Positions 24,692-34,422 of a stretch of 64,000 nucleotides of DNA are shown here, piece by piece. Position 1 is the stretch's first letter, and every line of letters begins with the position of its first letter. Source of the DNA: Pseudomonas lurida (GTDB lineage: Bacteria > Pseudomonadota > Gammaproteobacteria > Pseudomonadales > Pseudomonadaceae); assembly GCF_002563895.1 (NCBI RefSeq), contig NZ_PDJB01000001.1, forward strand, positions 1,967,501 to 2,031,500, read 5' to 3'. Position numbers and translations under genes: made by a program. Under the pieces are notes generated by a model. It saw only the letters and a program-made list of their open reading frames with translations. It searched no databases and was not told the DNA's origin.

Positions 24692-26265
24692 GCGGTTTCG
24701 TCCACCCAGCGTTGCTCCAGTCCGGTCTTTGGCCCACGTGGCGGGGTGCCGAGGTGGCAATCGAGGTCGCCGACGTTGATGCCTGATGTCACCAGGCGTT
24801 CGCGCAGGTTGCCCAAGTGGCTTTCGATCAGGCTGGCAGTGAACGGTCGGGAGGCCCATAGCTGGCTGGACAGCTTGCCCTGGCTCAGTTGCGCCTGGAC
24901 CTGCAGCGGTCCCAGCGGCTCCATGTCGAAGGCCAGTTCGACGCGCCAGAGCATTTGCTTGGCATCTTTCTTGTCCTTGCGCTCGGGCTCGTCCTTGTCC
25001 GGCGTCGGCTCTTCGCGTTGGAATTTGACCTGCAGCGGCACGATGTCTTGCAACGTGCGCATCGGGATTTCCAACTGCCATGTGGTCTGCAGGCGACCGT
25101 CGGCGGTGGTGCCGGTTTGCTCCAGGCTCGACAGCTGGTGGCTCTGCAGCCGCGAGATCGCCCCGGCGGCCAGGCGCAGCAGGTTTTCCAGGTCGCCTTC
25201 GCCTTCCAGTTTTGCCATCAGCCGCTCGGGCAACGGGAAGCCGCTTGGTATCTGTCGGGCGCTGACTTGGCCGAGGGTGTTAAGGGGGCTGCGCACGAAG
25301 TTGGGTAGCACCTGGGCCAGGGTATTGGCGGCGAGAATGGCATTCATATTGGTGCTGGCAGGCACGGCGGGCAATAAGTCCGCGACCAGGCGCAGTAGTG
25401 CGCCTTTCATATCCAGCGGTGGGATCTGAGGGTTTTGCCCCGCGAGCAGTTTGGCTTCAAGAAACGCACCACTGTTCTGGATGACTTGCGCCAGTACCTT
25501 GGGGTTGCTGACTTGGGCCAGGTCTGGCAAGGCGGCGAGCAGACGGTCGGCGGCGGCGCGCAGGTCGGCGGAGGTACTGTCGCCACGGGGCAGGTTCTGC
25601 AGCGCGGTGAACACCGCGTCCAGCGAGCCTTGGCGACTTTGCTGGGTCGACAGTTGCTGGCTGACGGCCAGTTGATCCTTGAGCCCGCTCAGTGGCACAA
25701 AACTCAAGGTCTGGGCGTTCTGCACCACGGCGCTGAGCAAGCTGCCGACGCGCAGGGGTTGCGGGCTTTCCACAGTCAAGGTCGCGCCCGCCAGGGCGTT
25801 GTTGAGTACCGTGACCAGCGAACGGTAGATCGCCGGTTGCGCCGTGCCCTGGGGCAGCATCTGGGTGGTCAACACCTTGGCCTGCAACAGCGTGCCTACC
25901 GGCATCTGGTTGGTATCGATGCGGGTAAGGGCGGCGACATTGGCGCTCAGGGCCTGCTGCAAGCTGAGGGTGAGGTTGCCGGCCGGCGTCTGACTCACGG
26001 CCACATTGCTGCCCAGCGGCAGCGGCTGGGGGCTGCTCGCCTGCACCAGGGTCTGGCGACCGCCTTCAAGGGTCAGCTTGAGCAGCAACTGGAAGGCTTC
26101 GCCGCCTTGTTTCAGGGCGATGACTTCGGCATTCGCGGTTTTCCCAGGGTCGATCAGGCCGATCTGCGGCTCCAGCAGTTTCAGCAACTCGCCGGTCGCA
26201 GGCGCAGGGCCGGGCCCGGCTGCAGGGGCGGGTGGAAGCGTAGGAAGGTTGATCTCACCGGTCAT
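24688..26265 (-). CDS. FliK-like flagellar hook-length control protein
   Basis: A 525-residue protein with a Pro/Ala-rich N-terminus, a long Gln/Leu-rich variable middle and a Flg_hook-type C-terminal domain (about 390-490, with LEIPMRTLQDIVPLQVKF and MEPLGPLQVQAQLSQGKLSSQLWA). FliK measures hook length and switches export specificity through FlhB_C. No other flagellar gene is in this window, so this is probably a second, isolated FliK-type protein rather than the one in the main flagellar cluster. Starts at an ATG divergent from ccmA. Confidence 0.82.
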   Translation of the reverse strand: MTGEINLPTLPPAPAAGPGPAPATGELLKLLEPQIGLIDPGKTANAEVIALKQGGEAFQLLLKLTLEGGRQTLVQASSPQPLPLGSNVAVSQTPAGNLTLSLQQALSANVAALTRIDTNQMPVGTLLQAKVLTTQMLPQGTAQPAIYRSLVTVLNNALAGATLTVESPQPLRVGSLLSAVVQNAQTLSFVPLSGLKDQLAVSQQLSTQQSRQGSLDAVFTALQNLPRGDSTSADLRAAADRLLAALPDLAQVSNPKVLAQVIQNSGAFLEAKLLAGQNPQIPPLDMKGALLRLVADLLPAVPASTNMNAILAANTLAQVLPNFVRSPLNTLGQVSARQIPSGFPLPERLMAKLEGEGDLENLLRLAAGAISRLQSHQLSSLEQTGTTADGRLQTTWQLEIPMRTLQDIVPLQVKFQREEPTPDKDEPERKDKKDAKQMLWRVELAFDMEPLGPLQVQAQLSQGKLSSQLWASRPFTASLIESHLGNLRERLVTSGINVGDLDCHLGTPPRGPKTGLEQRWVDETA

Positions 26266-26317
26266 CGCGCGCGTCGTCTCTGGGGAAATTGCCCTCTTTA
26301 GAGTAGGGCATCACATG

Positions 26318-26323
26318 TATAAT
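26318..26323 (+). promoter_or_regulatory. Possible -10 element for the ccm operon
   Basis: A perfect TATAAT occurs 142 bases before the ccmA start. No good -35 hexamer is found at 16-18 bases, so this is a weak prediction. The leader between it and ccmA contains no recognised RNA element. Confidence 0.3.
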
Positions 26324-26465
26324 GCCGCCCGTCTGCAAAGAGAGCGGTAAAAACCTCACAACTATTTGATCCAGCTCTCTAAAATCGGTCGCCAAAGCCG
26401 TTATTGTGCATTTCTCTTTAACGGCCGCTGCACCGCCGACTTGAACCGTAAAGGCCCGCGATCTT

Positions 26466-27101
26466 TTGACCAGCCCTCTTCTAGAAGCCGTAGCGCTCTC
26501 CTGTGAACGCGACCTGCGCCTGTTGTTCGAGCACCTCGAGCTGCGACTGGCGGGTGGCGACATGGTGCAGGTCAGCGGACCCAATGGCAGCGGCAAGACC
26601 AGTCTGCTGCGCCTGTTGGCGGGGTTGATGCAGCCGACGGCAGGCGTTGTGCGGTTGAACGGCAAGCCGTTGAGCGAGCAACGTAGTGAGCTTGCGCGCA
26701 ACCTGGTCTGGATCGGCCACGCTGCCGGCATCAAGGATGTGCTCACCGCCGAAGAAAACCTCAGCTGGCTCAGCGCCCTGCATCGTCCTGCTTCCCGCGA
26801 CGCCATCTGGCAGGCCCTGGCCGCCGTCGGCCTCAAGGGCTTCGAAGACGTTCCCTGCCACACCCTGTCCGCCGGCCAGCAGCGCCGCGTGGCCCTGGCG
26901 CGCCTGTACCTGCCGGGCCCGCCGCTGTGGATTCTCGACGAGCCCTTCACCGCCCTCGACAAACACGGGGTTGCCCAGTTGGAAGAACACCTGGCCCGCC
27001 ATTGCGAACAGGGCGGCTTGGTGGTGCTCACCACCCATCACACGCTTGCCCGCATGCCCGCGGGTTACCGGGACCTGGATCTGGGACGGTGGTCGGCATG
27101 A
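26466..27101 (+). CDS. ccmA: Cytochrome c maturation ATP-binding protein CcmA
   Basis: A 211-residue ABC ATPase. It has Walker [10 protein letters not shown], signature LSAGQQRR and Walker B LWILDEPF. With CcmB it powers release of holo-CcmE from the CcmC complex. The start is a TTG codon giving [16 protein letters not shown], as in other Pseudomonas CcmA proteins. It begins the ccmABCDEFGHI operon; its stop overlaps the ccmB start (ATGA). Confidence 0.93.
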   Translation: MTSPLLEAVALSCERDLRLLFEHLELRLAGGDMVQVSGPNGSGKTSLLRLLAGLMQPTAGVVRLNGKPLSEQRSELARNLVWIGHAAGIKDVLTAEENLSWLSALHRPASRDAIWQALAAVGLKGFEDVPCHTLSAGQQRRVALARLYLPGPPLWILDEPFTALDKHGVAQLEEHLARHCEQGGLVVLTTHHTLARMPAGYRDLDLGRWSA

Positions 27102-27766
27102 GCGTCTTCGCCCTGTTGGTCGCCCGCGAAGCGCGGTTGCTGTGCCGTCGTCCGGCCGAACTGGCCAACCCCCTGGTGTTTTTCGCGATTGTTATCGCGT
27201 TGTTCCCGTTGGCGGTCGGCCCCGAGACTAAACTGTTGCAAACCTTGTCCCCCGGACTGGTGTGGGTCGCCGCGCTTTTATCGGTCTTGCTCTCGCTGGA
27301 CGGGCTGTTTCGCAGTGATTTCGAAGACGGGTCCCTCGAACAGTGGGTCCTTTCGTCGCACCCCTTGCCACTTCTGGTACTGGCAAAGGTACTGGCACAC
27401 TGGGCTTTTTCCGGCTTGGCGCTAGTCTTGCTCTCGCCGCTGCTGGCGATGATGCTGGGCTTGCCCGTTGAATGCCTGCCGGTGTTGCTCCTGTCCTTGT
27501 TGCTCGGAACGCCGGTGCTCAGCCTGTTGGGGGCGGTGGGCGCAGCGTTGACCGTCGGTTTGAAGCGGGGTGGCCTGTTGCTGGCCCTGTTGATTCTGCC
27601 TTTGTACATCCCGGTATTGATCCTGGGCAGCGGCGCTTTGCAAGCCGCGCTCATGGGCATGCCGGCGACCGGTTACCTCCTGTGGCTTGGTAGCCTGACC
27701 GCCCTGGCGGTAACCCTGACACCCTTTGCTATAGCAGCTGGGCTGAAGATCAGCATCGGCGAATAA
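27098..27766 (+). CDS. ccmB: Heme exporter protein CcmB
   Basis: A 222-residue integral membrane protein with six hydrophobic helices and the conserved FEDGSLEQ loop (about residues 74-81). It forms the ABC-type complex with CcmA and associates with CcmC. The ATG overlaps the ccmA stop. Confidence 0.94.
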   Translation: MSVFALLVAREARLLCRRPAELANPLVFFAIVIALFPLAVGPETKLLQTLSPGLVWVAALLSVLLSLDGLFRSDFEDGSLEQWVLSSHPLPLLVLAKVLAHWAFSGLALVLLSPLLAMMLGLPVECLPVLLLSLLLGTPVLSLLGAVGAALTVGLKRGGLLLALLILPLYIPVLILGSGALQAALMGMPATGYLLWLGSLTALAVTLTPFAIAAGLKISIGE

Positions 27767-27842
27767 TGAGGTCTGGTTAGGCTTAATACCCTTAACCAGT
27801 AAAGACCCTGAGAGCTTCTTGCCAAGACAAGAGGCCACCGTG

Positions 27843-28610
27843 ATGGAAACAGCAATGAACTGGACCTGGTTTCACAAGCTCGGCTCGCCCAAATGGTTCT
27901 ATGGCATCAGCGGCAAGCTGCTGCCGTGGCTGAGCGTCGCCGCCGTGTTGCTGATCGGCATCGGCCTGGTCTGGGGCCTGGCCTTCGCGCCGCCGGACTA
28001 CCAGCAAGGCAACAGCTTTCGCATCATCTATATCCACGTTCCCGCGGCGATGCTCGCCCAGTCCTGCTATGTGATGCTGGCGGTGTGCGGCGTCGTGGGC
28101 CTGGTGTGGAAAATGAAACTGGCGGACGTCGCCCTGCAATGCGCGGCGCCGATTGGTGCGTGGATGACCGCCGTGGCGCTGGTCACCGGCGCGATCTGGG
28201 GCAAACCGACCTGGGGCTCGTGGTGGGTGTGGGATGCGCGCCTCACGTCCATGTTGATCCTGCTGTTCCTGTACTTCGGTCTGATTGCCCTGGGCAACGC
28301 GATCAGCAATCGTGACAGCGCTGCCAAGGCCTGTGCGGTGCTGGCGATTGTCGGCGTGATCAACATCCCGATCATCAAGTACTCGGTGGAGTGGTGGAAC
28401 ACGCTGCACCAGGGCGCCACCTTCACCCTCACCGAAAAACCGGCCATGCCCGTGGAAATGTGGGCGCCGCTGCTGTTGATGGTGCTGGGGTTCTACTGCT
28501 TCTTTGGCGCCGTGCTGCTGATGCGCATGCGCCTTGAAGTGCTCAAGCGTGAAGCCCGCACCCGTTGGGTCCAAGACGAAGTGCAAACCAGCCTGGGAGC
28601 ACGTGGATGA
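27843..28610 (+). CDS. ccmC: Heme-handling protein CcmC
   Basis: A 255-residue membrane protein with six helices and the tryptophan-rich WWD signature ([14 protein letters not shown]) that binds heme at the periplasmic face for loading onto CcmE. The ATG at 27843 with GAGG 8 bases upstream is preferred to a TTG 24 bases earlier; an internal ATG at METAMNW is also possible. It overlaps ccmD. Confidence 0.94.
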   Translation: METAMNWTWFHKLGSPKWFYGISGKLLPWLSVAAVLLIGIGLVWGLAFAPPDYQQGNSFRIIYIHVPAAMLAQSCYVMLAVCGVVGLVWKMKLADVALQCAAPIGAWMTAVALVTGAIWGKPTWGSWWVWDARLTSMLILLFLYFGLIALGNAISNRDSAAKACAVLAIVGVINIPIIKYSVEWWNTLHQGATFTLTEKPAMPVEMWAPLLLMVLGFYCFFGAVLLMRMRLEVLKREARTRWVQDEVQTSLGARG

Positions 28611-28783
28611 GTTTTGCTTCTTTCAGCGAGTTTCTCGCCATGGGCCATCACGGCCTCTATGTCTGGACGGCCTATGGCATCTGCCTGGCGGTGCTGGCCC
28701 TCAACGTCGCCGCGCCGATCCTGGCCCGCAAGCGTTACCTGCAACAAGAGGCGCGTCGTCTGCGCCGGGAGACCGATAAGTGA
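28607..28783 (+). CDS. ccmD: Heme exporter accessory protein CcmD
   Basis: A 58-residue single-helix membrane peptide (helix about 17-39) with a charged Arg-rich C-terminus. It stabilises the CcmABC-CcmE complex and is needed for CcmE release. Both ends overlap neighbours by 4 bases (ATGA with ccmC, GTGA with ccmE), which fixes the frame. Confidence 0.92.
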   Translation: MSFASFSEFLAMGHHGLYVWTAYGICLAVLALNVAAPILARKRYLQQEARRLRRETDK

Positions 28784-29247
28784 ATCCGCTGCGTAGAAAG
28801 CGTCTGTTGATCATCCTTGCCATCCTGGCCGGCGTCGGCATTGCCGTGGCCCTGGCCTTGAGCGCCCTGCAGCAGAACATCAACCTGTTCTACACCCCGA
28901 CCCAGATCGCCAATGGCGAGGCGCCTGTCGATACACGCATCCGTGCTGGCGGCATGGTGGAGAAGGGCTCACTGAAACGCTCTTCCGACTCCCTCGACGT
29001 CACCTTTGTGGTCACCGACTTCAACAAGGCCGTGACCATCACCTACCGCGGCATCCTTCCTGACCTGTTCCGCGAAGGCCAGGGCATCGTTGCCCTGGGC
29101 AAACTCAACGCCGACGGCGTGGTGGTGGCCGATGAAGTGCTGGCCAAGCACGATGAGAAATACATGCCGCCGGAAGTGACCAAGGCTTTGAAAGACAGCG
29201 GCCAGTCGGCCCCAACCGCTAATTCACAGCCTGCCAAGGAGGGCTAA
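28780..29247 (+). CDS. ccmE: Periplasmic heme chaperone CcmE
   Basis: A 155-residue protein with an N-terminal membrane anchor (about 8-29) and a periplasmic OB-fold domain. The covalent heme-binding histidine is His124 in [12 protein letters not shown], with Tyr128 in the usual HxxxY position. The GTG start overlaps the ccmD stop. Confidence 0.95.
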   Translation: MNPLRRKRLLIILAILAGVGIAVALALSALQQNINLFYTPTQIANGEAPVDTRIRAGGMVEKGSLKRSSDSLDVTFVVTDFNKAVTITYRGILPDLFREGQGIVALGKLNADGVVVADEVLAKHDEKYMPPEVTKALKDSGQSAPTANSQPAKEG

Positions 29248-29250
29248 GTG

Positions 29251-31242
29251 ATGACGTCCGCACTGTTTATTCCGGAGCTGGGCCAACTGGCGATGATCCT
29301 CGCGCTGTGTTTTGCCGTCGTCCAGGCGGTGGTGCCGTTGCTCGGCGCCTGGCGTGGTGATCGCCTGTGGATGAGCCTGGCGCAACCGGCGGCCTGGGGC
29401 CAGTTCGCGTTCCTGCTGTTCGCCTTCGGTTGCTTGACCTACGCCTTTATGACCGACGACTTCTCCGTCGCTTATGTGGCAAATAACTCCAACAGTGCCT
29501 TGCCCTGGTACTACAAGTTCAGCGCCGTGTGGGGCGCCCATGAGGGGTCGTTGCTGCTGTGGGCGTTGATCCTCGGCGGCTGGACCTTTGCCGTCTCGGT
29601 GTTCTCGCGCCAACTGCCGCAAGTCATGCTGGCTCGCGTGCTGGCGGTGATGGGCATGATCAGCATCGGCTTCCTGCTGTTCCTGATCATGACCTCCAAC
29701 CCGTTCAGCCGCATCCTGCCGCAGATCCCGGTGGACGGGCATGACCTCAACCCATTGCTGCAAGACATCGGCCTGATCGTGCACCCGCCGATGCTCTACA
29801 TGGGCTACGTGGGTTTCTCGGTGGCCTTCGCCTTCGCCATCGCCGCCTTGCTCGGCGGGCGCCTGGATGCAGCGTGGGCACGCTGGTCGCGGCCGTGGAC
29901 CATTGTGGCCTGGGCCTTCCTCGGCATTGGTATCACCTTGGGGTCGTGGTGGGCCTACTACGAACTCGGTTGGGGTGGCTGGTGGTTCTGGGACCCGGTG
30001 GAAAACGCTTCCTTCATGCCCTGGCTGGTGGGTACGGCGTTGATCCACTCGCTGGCCGTCACCGAAAAACGCGGCGTGTTCAAAAGCTGGACCGTGCTGC
30101 TGGCGATTGCCGCATTTTCCCTCAGCCTGCTCGGCACATTCCTTGTGCGTTCCGGTGTGCTGACCTCGGTGCATGCATTTGCGTCCGACCCTGAGCGTGG
30201 CGTGTTCATCCTGATCTTCCTGCTGTTCGTGGTCGGCGGCTCCCTGACCCTGTTCGCCCTGCGCGCGCCAGTGGTCAAGAGCCAGGTCGGCTTCAACCTG
30301 TGGTCACGGGAAACCCTGTTGCTGGGCAATAACCTGGTGCTGGTGGTCGCCGCGTCGATGATCCTGCTGGGCACCCTGTACCCATTGGTGCTGGACGCCT
30401 TGAGCGGCGCCAAACTGTCCGTCGGCCCGCCGTATTTCAATGCATTGTTTATCCCATTGATGGGCCTGTTGATGGTGGTGATGGCGGTCGGTGTGCTGGT
30501 GCGCTGGAAAGACACCCCGGTCAAATGGCTGGCCGGCATGCTGATGCCGGTACTGCTCGGCAGCGTGGCCTTGGCGGTGATCGCCGGTATCGCTTATGGC
30601 GACTTCAATTGGGCAGTACTCGCGACCTTCCTGCTCGCCGCCTGGGTATTGCTGGCGGGCGTGCGCGACATCGTCGACAAGACCCGCCACAAAGGCCTGG
30701 TCAAAGGCTTGCCGACCCTGACCCGCAGTTACTGGGGCATGCAGATCGCCCATATCGGCATCGCCGTGTGCGCCCTGGGCGTGGTGCTCTCCAGTCAGAA
30801 CAGCGCCGAGCGCGACCTGCGCCTGGCACCGGGCGAGTCCATGGACCTGGCTGGTTACCACTTCATTTTCGAAGGCGCCAAGCACTTCGAAGGGCCGAAC
30901 TTCACGTCAGACAAAGGCACGGTGCGCGTCGTGCGCAATGGCAAGGAAATCGCCGTGCTGCACCCGGAGAAACGCCTGTACACCGTGCAGAGTTCGATGA
31001 TGACCGAGGCCGGCATCGACGCTGGTTTCACCCGTGACCTCTACGTGGCGCTGGGTGAACCGCTGGGCGAGGGCGCCTGGGCGGTACGCGTGCATGTGAA
31101 GCCGTTCGTGCGCTGGATCTGGTTCGGCGGTTTGCTTACCGGTTTTGGCGGTTTGCTGGCGGCGCTGGACCGTCGTTATCGGGTTAAGGTCAAGAGCCGG
31201 GTGCGTGAAGCGATTGGTCTGACCGCTCAAGGGATTAGCTAA
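29251..31242 (+). CDS. ccmF: Heme lyase CcmF
   Basis: A 663-residue integral membrane protein with about 15 helices and the WWD motif region WWFWDPVENASFMPWL. It joins heme from CcmE to apocytochrome c together with CcmH and CcmI. The ATG at 29251 is 7 bases after an AAGGAGG site; the GTG one codon earlier is an alternative. The stop overlaps the ccmG start (TAATG). Confidence 0.95.
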   Translation: MTSALFIPELGQLAMILALCFAVVQAVVPLLGAWRGDRLWMSLAQPAAWGQFAFLLFAFGCLTYAFMTDDFSVAYVANNSNSALPWYYKFSAVWGAHEGSLLLWALILGGWTFAVSVFSRQLPQVMLARVLAVMGMISIGFLLFLIMTSNPFSRILPQIPVDGHDLNPLLQDIGLIVHPPMLYMGYVGFSVAFAFAIAALLGGRLDAAWARWSRPWTIVAWAFLGIGITLGSWWAYYELGWGGWWFWDPVENASFMPWLVGTALIHSLAVTEKRGVFKSWTVLLAIAAFSLSLLGTFLVRSGVLTSVHAFASDPERGVFILIFLLFVVGGSLTLFALRAPVVKSQVGFNLWSRETLLLGNNLVLVVAASMILLGTLYPLVLDALSGAKLSVGPPYFNALFIPLMGLLMVVMAVGVLVRWKDTPVKWLAGMLMPVLLGSVALAVIAGIAYGDFNWAVLATFLLAAWVLLAGVRDIVDKTRHKGLVKGLPTLTRSYWGMQIAHIGIAVCALGVVLSSQNSAERDLRLAPGESMDLAGYHFIFEGAKHFEGPNFTSDKGTVRVVRNGKEIAVLHPEKRLYTVQSSMMTEAGIDAGFTRDLYVALGEPLGEGAWAVRVHVKPFVRWIWFGGLLTGFGGLLAALDRRYRVKVKSRVREAIGLTAQGIS

Positions 31243-31796
31243 TGAGTATTGATGGTAAGCGTTGGATAGTCGTGGGCTTGATAGCTGCAGTACTTGGCGC
31301 ATTCGCCACGATTGTAGTTGTACAGCTTAAAAAGGGTGATCCCACTACACTGCCCTCAGCGCTGATAAACAAGCCGTTTCCTGAGTTTTCACTGAAAGAT
31401 GTGCAGGGTACTAAGCAACTTACGAGAGCTGATATTCTTGGAAAACCTGCGCTTGTAAATGTGTGGGCCACCTGGTGCATCTCCTGCCGCGTCGAACACC
31501 CGGTGCTGAACACACTGGCCGAGAAGGGCGTGGTGATCTACGGCATCAACTACAAGGACGACAACGCCGCAGCCTTGAAGTGGCTGGCGGAGTTCCACAA
31601 CCCGTACCAGCTGGATATTCGCGATGAAGACGGCAACCTCGGCCTGAACCTCGGCGTCTACGGCGCCCCGGAAACCTTCTTCATCGATGCCAAGGGCGTG
31701 ATCCGCGACAAGTACGTCGGTGTGATCGACGAGGTGGTCTGGCGCGAGCAACTGGCCGCCAAGTACCAGGCGCTGGTCGATGAGGCCACGCCATGA
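31242..31796 (+). CDS. ccmG: Thiol:disulfide interchange protein CcmG/DsbE
   Basis: A 184-residue membrane-anchored thioredoxin-like protein (helix about 8-28) that keeps the apocytochrome CxxCH cysteines reduced. The active site is Cys79/Cys82 in WATWCISC, and the cis-proline loop GVYGAPETF is present. Codons 1 to about 73 are clearly more AT-rich and use codons rare in the surrounding genes (ATA, AGA, GGA, CTT). From just before the active site onward the gene returns to the high-GC usage of its neighbours. The reading frame is intact. Confidence 0.94.
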   Translation: MSIDGKRWIVVGLIAAVLGAFATIVVVQLKKGDPTTLPSALINKPFPEFSLKDVQGTKQLTRADILGKPALVNVWATWCISCRVEHPVLNTLAEKGVVIYGINYKDDNAAALKWLAEFHNPYQLDIRDEDGNLGLNLGVYGAPETFFIDAKGVIRDKYVGVIDEVVWREQLAAKYQALVDEATP

Positions 31797-32266
31797 AGCG
31801 TCTACTAGCCGCTGCGGTCCTGGCGTTTGGGCTGGCCGGAATGGCCCACGCCGCCATTGACACTTATGAATTCGCCAAGGACGGCGACCGCGAGCGTTTC
31901 CGCGAACTCACCAAGGAACTGCGCTGCCCCAAGTGCCAGAACCAGGACATCGCCGACTCCAACGCGCCCATCGCTGCCGACTTGCGCAAAGAGATCTTCC
32001 GGATGCTGGGGGAGGGCAAGGACAACCAGCAGATCATCGACTTCATGGTCGACCGCTACGGTGATTTCGTGCGCTACAAACCGGCCCTCACCGGCAAGAC
32101 CGCGCTGCTCTGGTTCGGCCCCGCCGGGCTGTTGCTGGCGGGAGTGGTGGTGATGGCCGTGATCGTCCGCCGTCGCCGCGCCGCGCCTACCGATGGTTCG
32201 GACGCGCTGTCCCCTGAAGAGCGTAAACGCCTCGACCAATTGCTGGACACCAAGACTGATGATTGA
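31793..32266 (+). CDS. ccmH: Cytochrome c maturation protein CcmH
   Basis: A 157-residue protein with signal peptide (1-20), the redox motif LRCPKCQN (Cys45/Cys48), a three-helix domain and one transmembrane helix (about 104-124) with a basic tail. It reduces or presents apocytochrome thiols to CcmF. It corresponds to the N-terminal half of E. coli CcmH; the C-terminal half is the separate ccmI here. Confidence 0.94.
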   Translation: MKRLLAAAVLAFGLAGMAHAAIDTYEFAKDGDRERFRELTKELRCPKCQNQDIADSNAPIAADLRKEIFRMLGEGKDNQQIIDFMVDRYGDFVRYKPALTGKTALLWFGPAGLLLAGVVVMAVIVRRRRAAPTDGSDALSPEERKRLDQLLDTKTDD

Positions 32267-33443
32267 TTTCTGGCTCGCAGCCGGCTTGCTGCTTCTGATT
32301 GCCCTGAGTTTCCTGCTGATCCCTGTACTGCGCGGTCGCCGCGCCCAGCGTGAAGAAGACCGCACCGCGTTGAACGTGGCGCTGTACCAGGAACGCGTCG
32401 CCGAGCTGCAAGTGCAGCAGGACGAAGGCGTGCTGAATGCCGCGCAGCTCGACACCGGTCGCGCCGAAGCCGCCCGTGAATTGCTGGCCGACACCGAAGG
32501 CGTGGAACAACCACGTGAGTCGCGTCTGGGCAAGCCGCTGCCTTTTTTGGCGGCGTTTCTGGTGCCGGTCCTGGGTGTCGCGCTGTACCTGCACTATGGG
32601 GCGAGCGACAAGGTCGAACTGACCCGCGAATTCTCCCAGCCGCCGGTGTCCATGGAAGACATGACCCACCGCCTGGAACGCGCGGCCGCCGCCCAGCCGG
32701 ATTCGCCGGAAGGCCTGTACTTCCTCGGTCGCGCCTACATGGCCCAGGATCGCTCCGCCGATGCCGCCAAGGTTTTCGAACGCACGGTGGCCCTGGCCGG
32801 GCGCCAGCCGGAACTGCTCGGCCAGTGGGCCCAGGCGCAGTATTTTGCCGACAATAAGCAGTGGTCGCCCAAGGTCCAGGCTCTGACGGATGAAGCGCTG
32901 AAGCTCGACCCGAAAGAAGTCACCAGCCTGGGCCTGCTCGGTATCGCTGCGTTTGAAGGCCAACGTTATCAGGAGGCGATCGACTACTGGAATCGCCTGC
33001 TGGCCCAGTTACCCCCCGAAGACAATTCTCGCGCAGCCCTGCAGGGCGGCATCGACCGCGCTGCGGAAAAACTCAAGGAAAGCGGCGGCACCGTCGCGCA
33101 GAAGGCGGTGATGAAAGTCCGTGTGGACCTGTCTGCCGAGGCGAAAGCCAAGGCCCTGCCAACCGACAGCGTGTTCATCTTCGCCCGTGCCGTCTCCGGC
33201 CCACCGGCGCCATTGGCGGCCAAGCGCGTCACCGTTGCCGAGCTGCCGATCACCGTCGAACTGGGCGATGCCGACGCGATGATGCCGCAGTTGAAACTGT
33301 CGAACTTCCCTGAAGTCCAACTGGTTGCGCGCATATCCCGGGCAGGTATTCCAACCGCTGGCGAGTGGATCGGCCGCAGCCAACCCTTGGCCAGCACCAC
33401 CACTGCCTTGCAGCAGCTGACCATCGACAGTCCGGACCCGTAA
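32259..33443 (+). CDS. ccmI: Cytochrome c maturation apocytochrome chaperone CcmI
   Basis: A 394-residue protein with two N-terminal transmembrane helices (about 2-22 and 92-112) and a periplasmic TPR region (about 130-270, e.g. [25 protein letters not shown]). It binds the C-terminal helix of apocytochrome c and delivers it to CcmF/CcmH. The ATG at 32259 overlaps the ccmH end by 8 bases. Confidence 0.92.
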   Translation: MIDFWLAAGLLLLIALSFLLIPVLRGRRAQREEDRTALNVALYQERVAELQVQQDEGVLNAAQLDTGRAEAARELLADTEGVEQPRESRLGKPLPFLAAFLVPVLGVALYLHYGASDKVELTREFSQPPVSMEDMTHRLERAAAAQPDSPEGLYFLGRAYMAQDRSADAAKVFERTVALAGRQPELLGQWAQAQYFADNKQWSPKVQALTDEALKLDPKEVTSLGLLGIAAFEGQRYQEAIDYWNRLLAQLPPEDNSRAALQGGIDRAAEKLKESGGTVAQKAVMKVRVDLSAEAKAKALPTDSVFIFARAVSGPPAPLAAKRVTVAELPITVELGDADAMMPQLKLSNFPEVQLVARISRAGIPTAGEWIGRSQPLASTTTALQQLTIDSPDP

Positions 33444-33458
33444 ATCGAGGAAACGCCT

Positions 33459-33854
33459 ATGACCGCATTTGCACGCATCACCTTGCTCAGCCTGGTATTG
33501 GGCCTGAGCGCTTGTGCGGTCCACCGCCCGCCTGCGGCACCCACCGGCCCGACCATCCCGCCCTCGGGACCGTCGACCCAGCCGAGCACCAAGCCCTCGG
33601 GCCCGGTGACTCCAGCGCCGAAACCTGTGCCGACCAAATCGCCGACTTTCGCCCCACCACCGGGCGCCGCCAGCCACTGGGACGGCAAGATGCAGGTGTA
33701 CGTGCTGGAAGAACAGCCCGACACTTTCTACCGCCAGCGCACCTATTACCGCTGGAGCAACGGCTGGAGCCGCTCCATCAGCCCGAACGGGCCCTGGGAA
33801 GAGACCGACGTGCAGGGCGTGCCGCCGGGGCTGAGCAAGCAGTACGCACAATGA
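33459..33854 (+). CDS. Proline-rich small lipoprotein
   Basis: A 131-residue protein with a lipoprotein signal (LGLSAC, Cys19), a long Pro/Thr/Ser-rich tether (residues 23-70) and a compact aromatic C-terminal domain (YVLEEQPDTFYRQRTYYRWSNG). The tether suggests anchoring in the outer membrane with a domain held away from the surface. It follows ccmI by 15 bases and is closed by the operon terminator, so it is probably transcribed with ccm. Function unknown. Confidence 0.82.
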   Translation: MTAFARITLLSLVLGLSACAVHRPPAAPTGPTIPPSGPSTQPSTKPSGPVTPAPKPVPTKSPTFAPPPGAASHWDGKMQVYVLEEQPDTFYRQRTYYRWSNGWSRSISPNGPWEETDVQGVPPGLSKQYAQ

Positions 33855-33882
33855 AAAAAGGCGACCTTCGGGTCGCCTTTTT
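33855..33882 (+). terminator. Rho-independent terminator of the ccm operon
   Basis: AAAAAGGCGACC, a TTCG tetraloop and GGTCGCCTTTTT form a strong hairpin with T tract immediately after the lipoprotein stop codon. The matching A tract makes it potentially bidirectional. Confidence 0.95.
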
Positions 33883-34289
33883 CATGCCGGTGAAACGCGC
33901 TATCCCACCAAATGAAGCACCCCGTGGGAGCCGGGCTTGCCCGCGATGGCGGCGTATCAGGCGCCGAATCGATTACAGGGATACCGCCATCGCAGCGATG
34001 CGGCGATCCGACAAGCCAGGTCCCACAGTAGACCTCATCGGCTGTCAGTCCACCGGGCACTCCCGGTTCAGTGTTTCATTAACCCACAACTGCGCAATCT
34101 CAATCATCTGCTCTCTGATTTTGCAGCGACCCGCGAAGGTTGGCGGCGAGGTTACTCGGACGCGACCCGAAAACAGTGTAGGGCGGGTCCTGAACGCAGG
34201 ATATCTGAATACACGGCAATCCCTGTGGCTAGCCTGCTCGCCACAGGGTGAGTCACCACAGGGTCAAGCTGATTTCCGGCACGTTCAAC
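33883..34289. other. Non-coding gap between ccm and phn
   Basis: No convincing gene. It holds a degenerate REP pair (33924-34027) and a separate hairpin with arms CCCTGTGGC and complement (34221-34248), a different Pseudomonas repeat type. The tandem Pho boxes of phnC start at 34290. Confidence 0.6.
33924..34027. repeat. Degenerate REP pair
   Basis: The left unit GTGGGAGCCGGGCTTGCCCGCG carries one extra C. The right unit (ending CAAGCCAGGTCCCAC) is diverged and partly deleted. Spacer sequence contains GCGATGGCGG-type inverted segments. Confidence 0.65.
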
Positions 34290-34342
34290 CTTTCACAAAA
34301 CCTTCATCCAACCGACCCCCTCCAGTCATGTGCAAGTAATAG
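34290..34342 (+). promoter_or_regulatory. Tandem Pho boxes and -10 of the phn operon
   Basis: Four heptamers at an 11-base period resemble the PhoB half-site CTGTCAT: CTTTCAC (34290), CCTTCAT (34301), CCGACCC (34312, poor) and CAGTCAT (34323, six of seven). A -10-like TAATAG begins 7 bases after the last one, as in Pho promoters where the box replaces the -35. Phosphate-starvation control through PhoB is therefore likely; binding is not shown. Confidence 0.6.
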
Positions 34343-34422
34343 CACTGACACCTCCCGCGCCTACTGTCGTTTGAACTCAACCGCAGCCATCCCCTGGCTG
34401 TTCAAACAAGACAGAGAAGCCC

